From positions 1 to 26,234 of the IMG/VR virus record IMGVR_UViG_3300030090_001884: DNA of 26,234 nucleotides; one strand, 5' to 3'. Position 1 is the first letter of the stretch; every line of letters starts with the position of its first letter. Below the pieces are notes generated by a model. It was not told the origin of the DNA and did no database searches. It worked only from the letters and a program-made list of their open reading frames with translations. The position numbers were made by a program, and so were the translations under genes. Positions 13,387-19,776 of the stretch are shown in pieces. The DNA comes from a virus.

Positions 13387-13407
13387 TTGACACCTTGTGT
13401 GTCACAT

Positions 13408-13422
13408 TGTCCACTTACATAC
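13408..13422 (+). promoter_or_regulatory. NTTCCACTTAGGTAA motif, weak copy 5
   Basis: TGTCCACTTACATAC matches the TCCACTTA core but departs at the 3' end. It is placed like other copies, between the tRNA and the ATG at 13429, so I list it with low confidence. Confidence 0.3.
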
Positions 13423-13428
13423 AAGAAC

Positions 13429-13914
13429 ATGGTCGCATTGCCTGCTGACAACAACACTCTCCTCACTGGTGAGGAACGTGATGCATACATTGCAAAGCGG
13501 TTCAATCAAGAACCGATTGTTCAAGAGCAGACCATCCAGCGCACTGCTGCTGATTGGTATGACAACCTGAAAGAACAGGATCAAGAACTCTACGACATGA
13601 TCGAAGATCGTTGTCCTGAGTTTAGTAAACTCAACGGCGAATTGTGCCGTGAGTTCATGGATTTGTTGAGTGAGTATGGCATCGATACTGCTGAGCGGTT
13701 TGAGGATGCATTCTTCACATCATTCAGCTATGCACTTGATGAGTCTCACTTTGGTGAGTTCGTTGAGTACATTGTCACTGAGATTGACTGTCAACCAGAT
13801 CTCCCTGAGTTCCTTGTTATTGATTGGGAAGCCTCATGGTATAGAAACTATCGCCATGATTTCTTCACCATCGAGTTCGATGGGGAAGTGTACTTCTTCC
13901 GTAACAATTTCTGA
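13429..13914 (+). CDS. Acidic protein resembling ArdA-type antirestriction proteins (161 aa)
   Basis: The start is ATG 13429 (MVALPADNNTLLTGEERDAY); the upstream in-frame ATG at 13324 lies inside the tRNA gene. The protein is rich in Asp/Glu. Its C-terminal half has the pattern of ArdA proteins: AERFEDAFF, a helical FGEFVEYIVTEI, then FLVIDWEASWYRNYRHDFF and a closing GEVYFFRN, comparable to the ArdA F.DAY.G, DYEAFARDL and VFR elements. ArdA mimics B-form DNA and blocks type I restriction enzymes. It is shorter at the N-terminus than a three-domain ArdA (~165-170 aa), so a divergent homologue or a mere acidic protein remains possible. Its place among early genes fits a defence-blocking role. 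Confidence 0.5.
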   Translation: MVALPADNNTLLTGEERDAYIAKRFNQEPIVQEQTIQRTAADWYDNLKEQDQELYDMIEDRCPEFSKLNGELCREFMDLLSEYGIDTAERFEDAFFTSFSYALDESHFGEFVEYIVTEIDCQPDLPEFLVIDWEASWYRNYRHDFFTIEFDGEVYFFRNNF

Positions 13915-13929
13915 TTCTCTTCTGTAACC

Positions 13930-13952
13930 CTTCCACTTAAGTAATTAAGTGG
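13930..13952 (+). promoter_or_regulatory. NTTCCACTTAGGTAA motif, copy 6, inside a perfect dyad
   Basis: CTTCCACTTAAGTAA (13930-13944) overlaps the dyad CCACTTAA-GTAA-TTAAGTGG (13933-13952), an 8-bp perfect stem with a 4-base spacer. It lies 16 bases after the ArdA-like gene and 48 bases before the ATG at 14001, the first gene of a long coupled run. The strong symmetry would also suit an operator. Confidence 0.55.
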
Positions 13953-14000
13953 TGGGTTTCATAAGGGATTCACTCCCTTTTGTTCACTTGCTTGTATCAC

Positions 14001-14129
14001 ATGATCAAGATCCACTACACACAAGAACGTAATGGGGTTGTGCTCTATTACGACTGCCCATCTGAGGAGTACAAGGACGCAGTCCGTTGGCTACTCAACA
14101 AAGGATATGAAATCGTAGGAGAATCCTGA
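14001..14129 (+). CDS. Very small protein (42 aa), function unknown
   Basis: MIKIHYTQERNGVVLYYDCP begins a 42-residue protein ending in NKGYEIVGES: two beta strands, a helix (EEYKDAVRWLLNKG) and a last strand, a plausible minimal alpha/beta fold. No family recognised. It is preceded by the dyad-bearing motif and its stop overlaps the next ATG (TGATG), so it leads a chain of coupled small genes running to 14982. Confidence 0.6.
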   Translation: MIKIHYTQERNGVVLYYDCPSEEYKDAVRWLLNKGYEIVGES

Positions 14130-14239
14130 TGACTGATAACGAATACATGGAGATGATCATCAAACAATGGGAAGCCATTGATGATGACCCTGATCTTATG
14201 GACGAAGTAAACCTATTCGAGGAGATTGAAACTGAATGA
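14129..14239 (+). CDS. Very small acidic protein (36 aa), function unknown
   Basis: MTDNEYMEMIIKQWEAIDDD leads a 36-residue, strongly acidic, helical protein ending in FEEIETE. Its ATG overlaps the previous stop and its stop overlaps the next ATG by ATGA. Such acidic micro-proteins are common in early regions of T7-like phages and sometimes inhibit host enzymes; nothing in the sequence identifies a target. Confidence 0.55.
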   Translation: MTDNEYMEMIIKQWEAIDDDPDLMDEVNLFEEIETE

Positions 14240-14430
14240 CTATTGACACACATAATGTTGGAGCTGTTCGCATGGACATCTTCGACAATGAATTGCTACC
14301 ACTGCTGAAACTATTCAGCCGTGCTGTATCTAATAGCGAGATCATGTCAACCTTTAGTGATGATGAGGTCGAGCGTTTATCCACATTCATGGATTGTTTA
14401 CAGGAAACTGCATTACAGAATGGGATATGA
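14236..14430 (+). CDS. Small acidic protein (64 aa), function unknown
   Basis: MTIDTHNVGAVRMDIFDNEL starts a 64-residue acidic, helical protein with leucine-rich segments (LLPLLKLFSRAVSN, VERLSTFMDCLQETALQ). Its size and helices would suit a small helical bundle or a dimer. It overlaps neighbours on both sides by 4 bases. No known motif. Confidence 0.6.
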   Translation: MTIDTHNVGAVRMDIFDNELLPLLKLFSRAVSNSEIMSTFSDDEVERLSTFMDCLQETALQNGI

Positions 14431-14555
14431 CACAGACACAAGTACGTGAGTTGCAAGTTACAGCCCTGCGTGATTATCACAAGGGGCTATTAACTAAGGA
14501 GCAACTACTTAACATCATCCATCGATTAGATCGTATTAGTTTTGTTTCACCCTAA
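14427..14555 (+). CDS. Very small helical protein (42 aa), function unknown
   Basis: ATG 14427 overlaps the previous stop (ATATGA) and opens 42 codons: MTQTQVRELQVTALRDYHKG then LLTKEQLLNIIHRLDRISFV. It is probably two helices with a short turn. The TAA stop shares its last base with the next ATG (TAATG), so expression is coupled. No family recognised. Confidence 0.55.
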   Translation: MTQTQVRELQVTALRDYHKGLLTKEQLLNIIHRLDRISFVSP

Positions 14556-14758
14556 TGAATTACACACTTAATTCTATGCAGCAGTATGTGTTAAACGAAG
14601 CATGTACTGCTGAGATACGTACTCAAGAACAGATGTTGTCTCTGTTATTAGCTGAAGCTATGCGTTTCTATTTTCTTGATCACGAAGCACCGCAAGGTAA
14701 TCCTGATTCAACCAAGCTAGAAACCCAATTAATTAATGACGCGAGAGCACAAGTATGA
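14555..14758 (+). CDS. Small protein (67 aa), function unknown
   Basis: MNYTLNSMQQYVLNEACTAE leads a mostly helical protein with a leucine-rich core (QMLSLLLAEAMRFYFLDHEA) and a charged tail. Start and stop overlap neighbouring genes. No motif is recognised. Confidence 0.6.
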   Translation: MNYTLNSMQQYVLNEACTAEIRTQEQMLSLLLAEAMRFYFLDHEAPQGNPDSTKLETQLINDARAQV

Positions 14759-14982
14759 CACAAGATAAGACAGATGATTGGTTAATCAAGAACGCTATTG
14801 GTTGTTGGTTACACCATTTCCCTGATCATCAATGGACTGACCGCATGAAAGAGTTAGTTAAGCATGACACATTCATCCCAAAGACTAAAGTTCAAGGACG
14901 CAGACGTCCAGCGAAAAGAGCGAGGCAAGCAAAAGCCTCAACAAAAGAGACAACGGAAGGCAGCATTACGCAGCCTAACTAA
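14755..14982 (+). CDS. Small protein with basic C-terminus (75 aa), function unknown
   Basis: MTQDKTDDWLIKNAIGCWLH begins a protein with an aromatic N-terminal half (three W, HHFPDHQW) and a strongly basic C-terminal third (GRRRPAKRARQAKASTKE), suggesting binding to nucleic acid. It overlaps the preceding gene by ATGA and ends 38 bases before the next start. No family recognised. Confidence 0.6.
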   Translation: MTQDKTDDWLIKNAIGCWLHHFPDHQWTDRMKELVKHDTFIPKTKVQGRRRPAKRARQAKASTKETTEGSITQPN

Positions 14983-15020
14983 CAAACTTTATTCACAATC
15001 ACGCACAAGGACGTAACGCA

Positions 15021-15200
15021 TTGCCACTATTAGGACGGTCTAAGTATCAAGAATATGAGGTCACGTTGGTTGACGGTGAGGAGCTGTGGCTTGAGTATGT
15101 CTATGCTCCCGACTTAGAACATGCAGCATGGTCTGCATTAGAGTTGTCCAAGAACCGAGATGCACAACTTAAGAACGTAAAGCTTACTGATGACTGGTAA
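15021..15200 (+). CDS. Small protein with TTG start (59 aa), function unknown
   Basis: TTG 15021 opens a 59-codon frame: (M)PLLGRSKYQEYEVTLVDGE, ELWLEYVYAPDLEHAAWSAL and a tail NVKLTDDW. AAGGA stands 9 bases upstream, which supports TTG as a start; no ATG or GTG is available. Two beta-strands with aromatic residues followed by a helix containing AAWSALELSK look like a folded domain. The frame fills an otherwise empty 200-base gap and overlaps the next gene by 11 bases, so it is very likely real. Function unknown. Confidence 0.6.
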   Translation: MPLLGRSKYQEYEVTLVDGEELWLEYVYAPDLEHAAWSALELSKNRDAQLKNVKLTDDW

Positions 15201-15513
15201 AAAGTATTTTCCAAATAACTGGCAGCGTTACAAGAACGCACCGGATAGTATGTTTCATCAACATACATTTGAAGAGATAATGAATTACAAAATCAACGGA
15301 TGGGAGCTACATGACAACGTTGCGTGCATCATCCGTGAACAAAACACCCGCACTAAAAAGGTCAAAGAACATGTCTACCAACTGCAAAAAGCAGCAACAA
15401 GGCGAGTCTCAAAACTCATGGATCAAGAGGACACAGAGTTCACAGTCTGCACACCAGAATCAATCTACTTCGTGCATGACGGAGAAGATGAATACGAAGA
15501 AGATGTCTTCTAA
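15190..15513 (+). CDS. Conserved cyanophage-type protein of unknown function (107 aa)
   Basis: MTGKKYFPNNWQRYKNAPDS begins a protein whose pattern (KYFPNNW, FHQHTFEEIMNYKINGWEL, CIIREQNTRTKKVKEHVYQL, AATRRVSKLM, TEFTVCTPESIYFV) I recall from early regions of cyanophages of several families; no function is established that I know. It has an alpha/beta appearance and an acidic tail (DGEDEYEEDVF). It overlaps the genes before and after by 11 bases each. Confidence 0.65.
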   Translation: MTGKKYFPNNWQRYKNAPDSMFHQHTFEEIMNYKINGWELHDNVACIIREQNTRTKKVKEHVYQLQKAATRRVSKLMDQEDTEFTVCTPESIYFVHDGEDEYEEDVF

Positions 15514-15622
15514 AACACATGATCATTTGGTTGCAAAATTAGTGTTTGATATTGAATCACATCCACAAAGGGATGAATTGTTAAGCTTGATCCACGATCA
15601 GCTCCTAGACTCGGTAGCATGA
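15503..15622 (+). CDS. Very small protein (39 aa), function unknown
   Basis: MSSKTHDHLVAKLVFDIESH then PQRDELLSLIHDQLLDSVA: two probable amphipathic helices. I chose ATG 15503 because GAAGAAG precedes it and the 11-base overlap equals that of the gene before; ATG 15488 would add five residues. A much longer open frame extends upstream to 15311 but has Ser/Gln/Lys-rich shadow composition. No family recognised. Confidence 0.5.
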   Translation: MSSKTHDHLVAKLVFDIESHPQRDELLSLIHDQLLDSVA

Positions 15623-15643
15623 GATGCATTCGCATGACACATT

Positions 15644-15835
15644 ATGGGTCGGGTTGCTGTTGTTATGTCTGATAAATGCCACAAAGTGCTAAAGCAGTAC
15701 GCTGCTTACATGGGTATGACTATGTCTGAGTGTATGTATAAAACGATGCGTGCACATTTGCACACAGTTGCAAAAACAAATGAACAAGTGCGAAATATGA
15801 TTCTTGCTCAAGGCATTGAGTTGGATGACGTTTAG
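15644..15835 (+). CDS. Ribbon-helix-helix (Arc/MetJ-like) putative DNA-binding protein
   Basis: 63 aa. The order beta strand RVAVVMSDKC, helix HKVLKQYAAYMG, turn MTMSE, helix CMYKTMRAHLHTVAKTNEQV is the RHH fold, in which paired N-terminal strands of a dimer enter the DNA major groove. I kept ATG 15644 because it includes the whole strand; ATG 15668 would lose it. It stands just upstream of the MarR-like and integrase genes, with a 147-base regulatory gap between, so a role as a repressor or antirepressor of that unit is plausible. No toxin gene accompanies it. Confidence 0.65.
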   Translation: MGRVAVVMSDKCHKVLKQYAAYMGMTMSECMYKTMRAHLHTVAKTNEQVRNMILAQGIELDDV

Positions 15836-15929
15836 TATTTGTACTCACTTGGGATTGCACCATCGATTTCCACATCTCGATTGATAGCCAATCCTTTTGG
15901 GATATTTGGCAAAATGGTACAGGTGTATC

Positions 15930-15944
15930 ATTCCACATGGGTAA
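15930..15944 (+). promoter_or_regulatory. NTTCCACTTAGGTAA motif, copy 7
   Basis: ATTCCACATGGGTAA, three changes from consensus, in the leader of the MarR-like gene. A second TTCCACAT occurs at 15868-15875 in the same 147-base gap, which may be another binding site. Confidence 0.5.
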
Positions 15945-15949
15945 TCTCA

Positions 15950-15982
15950 GGTTAGACTTATGTTGTACACCAAGGTCTAACC
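15950..15982 (+). promoter_or_regulatory. Perfect 8-bp dyad ending at the GTG start
   Basis: GGTTAGAC (15950-15957) and GTCTAACC (15975-15982) flank a 17-base spacer. The 3' arm touches the GTG start at 15983 and includes the last G of AAGG, the likely ribosome-binding site. In RNA it could hide the start; in DNA it could be an operator for the MarR-like or RHH protein. Confidence 0.6.
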
Positions 15983-16339
15983 GTGGATCCACTCAGGCGG
16001 ACGATCACGAACGACGACATGATCACTCTCCTTGAGGTCATGCAGAAGTTCAGGGTCATGGACGCTGAGATGCCTGCACAGTTGTTAGCTACTTTCTTGT
16101 ATATCGCATCACATGACGGCTGTCATACGGGTGCATTGCAAGAAGATCTAGAGCTGACTGCTGCTAGCTCATCACGTAACACTGATTGGCTATCCAATAA
16201 GCATCGAACCAACCCGGCTCGCGGTTTGAACTTGATCACCAAGGAGGTTGACCCATCCAATAGGAGACGACATGTCCTGAAGCTCACAGCACAAGGACGC
16301 CTTTTAGTTAAAGAACTTTCCACCATCCTCAATGGCTAA
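15983..16339 (+). CDS. MarR-like winged-helix protein
   Basis: 118 aa starting at GTG with AAGG 7 bases upstream; ATG 16019 would give 106 aa but has no ribosome-binding site. The order of helices MITLLEVMQKFRVMDAEMPA, LLATFLYIASHDGCHTGALQ, recognition-helix region ASSSRNTDWLSNK, then a wing NLITKEVDPSNRRRHVLKLT and AQGRLLVKEL matches the MarR winged-helix fold, including the wing D.xDxRR-like segment. These proteins bind short DNA palindromes as dimers. It overlaps the integrase by 8 bases, so the two are coupled; control of integration or of the phage promoter is the likely role. The dyad directly before its start suggests autoregulation. Confidence 0.72.
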   Translation: MDPLRRTITNDDMITLLEVMQKFRVMDAEMPAQLLATFLYIASHDGCHTGALQEDLELTAASSSRNTDWLSNKHRTNPARGLNLITKEVDPSNRRRHVLKLTAQGRLLVKELSTILNG

Positions 16340-17189
16340 ACACTACACATGGGGCGAAGCCCTGGATTACACACTGCGCACTCGTGACAAATGGCGTAAT
16401 GGTAATGGTCGGAAGACCAACATCATTAACGCTGGTCATTTCACTGAAGCTCATGGTCGTAGCTTTCCTGTATCTAACATTTCATCTGCACTGGTTAACC
16501 AATTTGCAGTTGACCTAGAAGAGTCAGGCAAGTCAAACGCTACGATCAATCGTTGTATTAGCGCAATCAGGACAGTTATCAATCACTGTGCTGAAGATGA
16601 CTTATGCGAGAAGCCTCCTAAGTTTATGACTCGCAAGGAGCACAATTCGCGTAAACAGTGGTACACAAAAGACCAAGTCAATCAGATGCGTCATGCAGCT
16701 GTTGATGTGTACCAACGTGCTGACTTAGCAGACATCATTCAAGTTGCTGCTTACTCAGGTTTGCGTCAGGGTGAGCTGCTTAAGCTTAAAGCGCGTGACG
16801 TTGACCTATCACTCAACACACTTCACATTGGTGGCTTGCCTGACTTTGTCACGAAGCCTGAGACCTATCGGTCGATACCGATTCATGAAAGCCTCCGGAG
16901 TATGCTCTGTGAGCGCCTTGAACAAGTGAAACCATCCGTTCATGTGTTCGATGATTGGTCATCCATCGATCAGCTTCAGAGAGCCTTCACAAAGGTGCGC
17001 CGCTTCATCGGCTTGCCTGAGGGTTACTGCTTCCACACGTTGCGACATTCGTTTGCGACGTGGCACGTAGAAGCAGGGACGCCAATGAGGACTCTGATGG
17101 AGCTGATGGGACACAAGAACATTGAAACCACCCTGCGGTACGCAAAGGTCTCAGACAAGGCCAGAAACCAGGCCATGGACTCGATCTAA
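16332..17189 (+). CDS. int: Tyrosine recombinase (phage integrase)
   Basis: 285 aa. The N-terminal core-binding domain (about 1-100) precedes the catalytic domain with all key residues visible: first Arg in YSGLRQGELLKL (about residue 147), a central Lys-containing beta region, HTLRHSFATWH (H-x-x-R near 236-240), the GH box LMGHKNIETT and the nucleophile Tyr in TLRYAKV. It would join attP at 17272 with a host tRNA-Leu gene. It lacks a large arm-binding N-terminus (usual phage integrases are ~330-400 aa) but matches the short integrases of T7-like cyanophages. Start overlaps the MarR-like gene by 8 bases. Confidence 0.95.
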   Translation: MAKHYTWGEALDYTLRTRDKWRNGNGRKTNIINAGHFTEAHGRSFPVSNISSALVNQFAVDLEESGKSNATINRCISAIRTVINHCAEDDLCEKPPKFMTRKEHNSRKQWYTKDQVNQMRHAAVDVYQRADLADIIQVAAYSGLRQGELLKLKARDVDLSLNTLHIGGLPDFVTKPETYRSIPIHESLRSMLCERLEQVKPSVHVFDDWSSIDQLQRAFTKVRRFIGLPEGYCFHTLRHSFATWHVEAGTPMRTLMELMGHKNIETTLRYAKVSDKARNQAMDSI

Positions 17190-17271
17190 CGTGACTAATG
17201 GGTGCTCTGTGCTACCTTTTCCAGGTCTTCATGGACAATTCTCAGGCGAGTCTCATCGCTGGAATCCACAC

Positions 17272-17314
17272 GCGGATGTGGCGGAATTGGTAGACGCGCT
17301 AGTTTCAGGTTCTA
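17272..17314 (+). other. Putative attP: 5' half of a tRNA-Leu gene
   Basis: From GCGGATGTGGCGGAATTGGT to the anticodon-stem 3' side, 43 bases match the 5' half of bacterial tRNA-Leu: acceptor strand, D-arm with GGTAGACGC, and the anticodon loop TTCAGGT (CAG). After position 17314 the sequence no longer follows a tRNA, and no variable arm or T-arm exists. It is 82 bases after integrase. T7-like cyanophages such as P-SSP7 are known to carry a ~42-bp tRNA-Leu identity at this place, proposed as the core attachment site. Integration would restore the host tRNA. Confidence 0.85.
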
Positions 17315-17340
17315 CCTAGACTAGATTTCACTAGTGCAAT

Positions 17341-17369
17341 GGTCGGGGTCCGCGCCTCGACCTTCCTTT
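17341..17369 (+). terminator. Hairpin terminator between attP and RNA polymerase
   Basis: GGTCGGGG-TCCGCG-CCTCGACC (8 bp, one G-U) followed by TTCCTTT. It would stop transcripts of the integrase unit before the RNA polymerase gene, which has its own motif copy at 17380. Confidence 0.6.
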
Positions 17370-17379
17370 CACAATCACG

Positions 17380-17394
17380 GTTCCACTTAGGTAA
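17380..17394 (+). promoter_or_regulatory. NTTCCACTTAGGTAA motif, copy 8 (consensus)
   Basis: GTTCCACTTAGGTAA, exact consensus, 33 bases before the RNA polymerase start. GTTCC and GGAAC (17395-17399 region) add a short dyad around it. This is the best candidate promoter or operator of the replication operon. Confidence 0.55.
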
Positions 17395-17427
17395 GGAACT
17401 AAAGCCCACATCTAACGCGGATTCTTA

Positions 17428-19776
17428 TTGCCAACACCAGTACAGATTGATGAGCAAATAAGGCTTGAACGAGAGCAAATACGCCAAGGTCTCAAGCTTT
17501 TACATAAGAACACAAAACAACTAGAAGACAAGAGTTATGCAAGTGCTTCTGTTTACGGAATTGTATCTATTGACCAGTTGCTACCCCTTGTAGCTGCACG
17601 TATTGAAGACACTGACGATCGGATACAAGAACGGCACAATGGGCGAGCGTTCAAGGAAATCATTCACTTTCTTGCTGATCTAGAGCCTGAAGCAGCCGCA
17701 GCTATCGCACTCAAGGTCACCTTTGATCGTGTCTTTAGCGTGAAACTGGGTCAGGCAACAATTACTAATGTCACCAGTGCTGTAGGTCAGGCATTGGAGA
17801 ATGAGTGCATGATGCGTCACTACGAACGCAACGTGCCAGGATTGCTCAATGTTATCAAAGAGAATTATTTTCATAGATCCATTGGTACACACCAAAAAGT
17901 TAAAGTAATTACTACTTTGATGAATCGTTATGATGTAGACCACTGGAAACCTTGGGGTCAAATTAACCGAGTCAAACTTGGTGGTTGGTTAGCTGATTGT
18001 ATTTGTGAAGTAAGTGGTTACTTCATGAAACATAGTTACTACAAAGGAAAACGTCAGCAAGTTGTAGAAATAGTACCTACACCTGCATTTCTAGAACGTA
18101 AGGACGAGATCATGGCTCAAGCGGAGTTGTTCAGCCCATTGGCTTGGCCGATGTTGATTGAGCCAAATGATTGGACAACTGACGGAAAACATGGTGGCTA
18201 CTTGCTCAATGAAGTCATGCGTGGGTATGACATGGTGCGCAGGGGCAAGCGGACAGTTATACAGGGAGAAAACCCTGTCGCATTTCTGAATCGCATTCAG
18301 AAGGTTGCCTACACGCTTAACCCATTCATCGTGAACGTCGCTGAGACGTTGATGGAGAAGCAAATACAAGTAGGTAAATTCATCCCCATTACTGAGATAC
18401 CTCTACCACCCAAACCTCCTGACATTGCTGAGAATGCGGTGTCCAGGCAGGATTACAGACGACGAGCTGCGGAGGTATGCAACAAGAACGCACAAGCATT
18501 TAAAAAGTCATGCCGAACAAGGATGACTATGAATGCAGTTGAAAGATTCAAGGAAGTAGAGAAGTTTTTTCTGCCATGGAGCCTGGATTACAGAGGAAGG
18601 GCTTACCCAATCCCTGTATTTCTCACTCCACAAGATACTGACTTTGGTAAATCACTGCTGAAGTTTTATGAACATTCATTTGTAGCAGGAGAGGAGACTG
18701 AGGAATGGCTTGCCTTTCAAGTTGCAACAACATACGGGCTTGATAAAGCCTCAATGCAAGAACGTCAGCAATGGGTTGAAAGTAACAAAGATTTAATTAA
18801 ACGAATTGCCAAAGACCCGATTACAAACAGACCTGAATGGGAAACAGCAGCTGAACCATGGTCTTTCCTTGCTGCCTGTGATGAATACTATCATTGTGTC
18901 ATCAAGTGTGACCGTCATTATACTTCTTTGCCTATCGCTGTCGATGCTTCCTGTAGTGGGTTACAAATTCTCGCAGGACTCTGTAGAGACGCAAGTACAG
19001 CAAAATTAGTCAATGTACTCCCTAGTGACAGACCACAAGATGCATACAAAACGATAGCTGAAGAAGCTAAACCTCATGTACCTGAACATCTCCGTCCTTA
19101 CATGGACAGGAAGACAACAAAGAGGACAGTGATGACTGTCCCTTACAACGCCAAACCCTTTTCTAATCGTGGATATATCCGTGATGCATTGAAGGAGAAA
19201 GGTGTGGAGGTTGAAAAGGAAGACCTCACTGTTGTTGTCAAGGCTGTTAGGGGAGCAATGGATGTCATTGTTCCTGGTCCGATGCGGGTTATGAAGTGGA
19301 TTGAACAAGAGGTAAGCAAAGCTATTGATCGTGGTCTTAACCAATTAACTTGGGTCACACCTTCAGGTTTTGTGGTCACACAAAAGCTAATGAAGAGAAA
19401 TACACAACGTGTAAACCTTCAATTACTTGGTAGCTGCAAGATTTCAGTTATCAATGGTGACTCTGATGAGGTTGACAAGAACCACCACAAGAATGCAACA
19501 GCACCAAATCTAATCCACTCATTGGATGCATCATTACTTCACTTATCTGCAATACGCTTCGACGCTCCGATTTCCCTCATACACGACTCGGTTTTATGTC
19601 GTGCTACTGACATGTCTGTTCTTTCAACGATTGTTCGTGAGACATACATGCACCTATTTGCGGAGCATGATTACCTAACGGATTGGGCGCAACAAATTGG
19701 CGCTGAATCTGAACCACCGATCATTGACACACTTCAACCTGAGTCAGTGATTGATTCTACTTATTTTTTTTGTTAA
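17428..19776 (+). CDS. T7-type single-subunit RNA polymerase
   Basis: 782 aa. Motifs align with T7 RNAP: LDYRGRAYP, catalytic Asp in VDASCSG (about residue 505; T7 D537), the O-helix TKRTVMTVPYN with Lys and Tyr (T7 K631/Y639), the specificity-loop region NQLTWVTPSGFVVTQKLMKR and the second catalytic Asp in SLIHDSV (about 718; T7 D812). The N-terminal domain is shorter than in T7 (883 aa). It transcribes middle and late phage genes from phage promoters. The start is TTG with no clear Shine-Dalgarno, so translation may be weak or controlled. The stop overlaps the SSB start (TAATG). The 26-nt repeat lies inside it. Confidence 0.97.
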   Translation: MPTPVQIDEQIRLEREQIRQGLKLLHKNTKQLEDKSYASASVYGIVSIDQLLPLVAARIEDTDDRIQERHNGRAFKEIIHFLADLEPEAAAAIALKVTFDRVFSVKLGQATITNVTSAVGQALENECMMRHYERNVPGLLNVIKENYFHRSIGTHQKVKVITTLMNRYDVDHWKPWGQINRVKLGGWLADCICEVSGYFMKHSYYKGKRQQVVEIVPTPAFLERKDEIMAQAELFSPLAWPMLIEPNDWTTDGKHGGYLLNEVMRGYDMVRRGKRTVIQGENPVAFLNRIQKVAYTLNPFIVNVAETLMEKQIQVGKFIPITEIPLPPKPPDIAENAVSRQDYRRRAAEVCNKNAQAFKKSCRTRMTMNAVERFKEVEKFFLPWSLDYRGRAYPIPVFLTPQDTDFGKSLLKFYEHSFVAGEETEEWLAFQVATTYGLDKASMQERQQWVESNKDLIKRIAKDPITNRPEWETAAEPWSFLAACDEYYHCVIKCDRHYTSLPIAVDASCSGLQILAGLCRDASTAKLVNVLPSDRPQDAYKTIAEEAKPHVPEHLRPYMDRKTTKRTVMTVPYNAKPFSNRGYIRDALKEKGVEVEKEDLTVVVKAVRGAMDVIVPGPMRVMKWIEQEVSKAIDRGLNQLTWVTPSGFVVTQKLMKRNTQRVNLQLLGSCKISVINGDSDEVDKNHHKNATAPNLIHSLDASLLHLSAIRFDAPISLIHDSVLCRATDMSVLSTIVRETYMHLFAEHDYLTDWAQQIGAESEPPIIDTLQPESVIDSTYFFC
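18245..18270 (+). repeat. 26-nt exact repeat, copy B (inside RNA polymerase gene)
   Basis: Identical to 11264-11289. Here it codes for part of GKRTVIQGEN, a non-catalytic N-terminal region. ACAGGG-AGAAAA-CCCTGT (18261-18278) adds a 6-bp hairpin that copy A lacks. Confidence 0.9.

Noticed and set aside
13324-13428. Upstream start of the ArdA-like gene
   Set aside because: It would begin inside the tRNA-Asp gene, and the 35 extra residues are translated tRNA and leader sequence.
15311-15502. N-terminal extension of the 39-aa gene
   Set aside because: Ser/Gln/Lys-rich composition is a shadow of the 107-aa gene; no ribosome-binding site at 15311.
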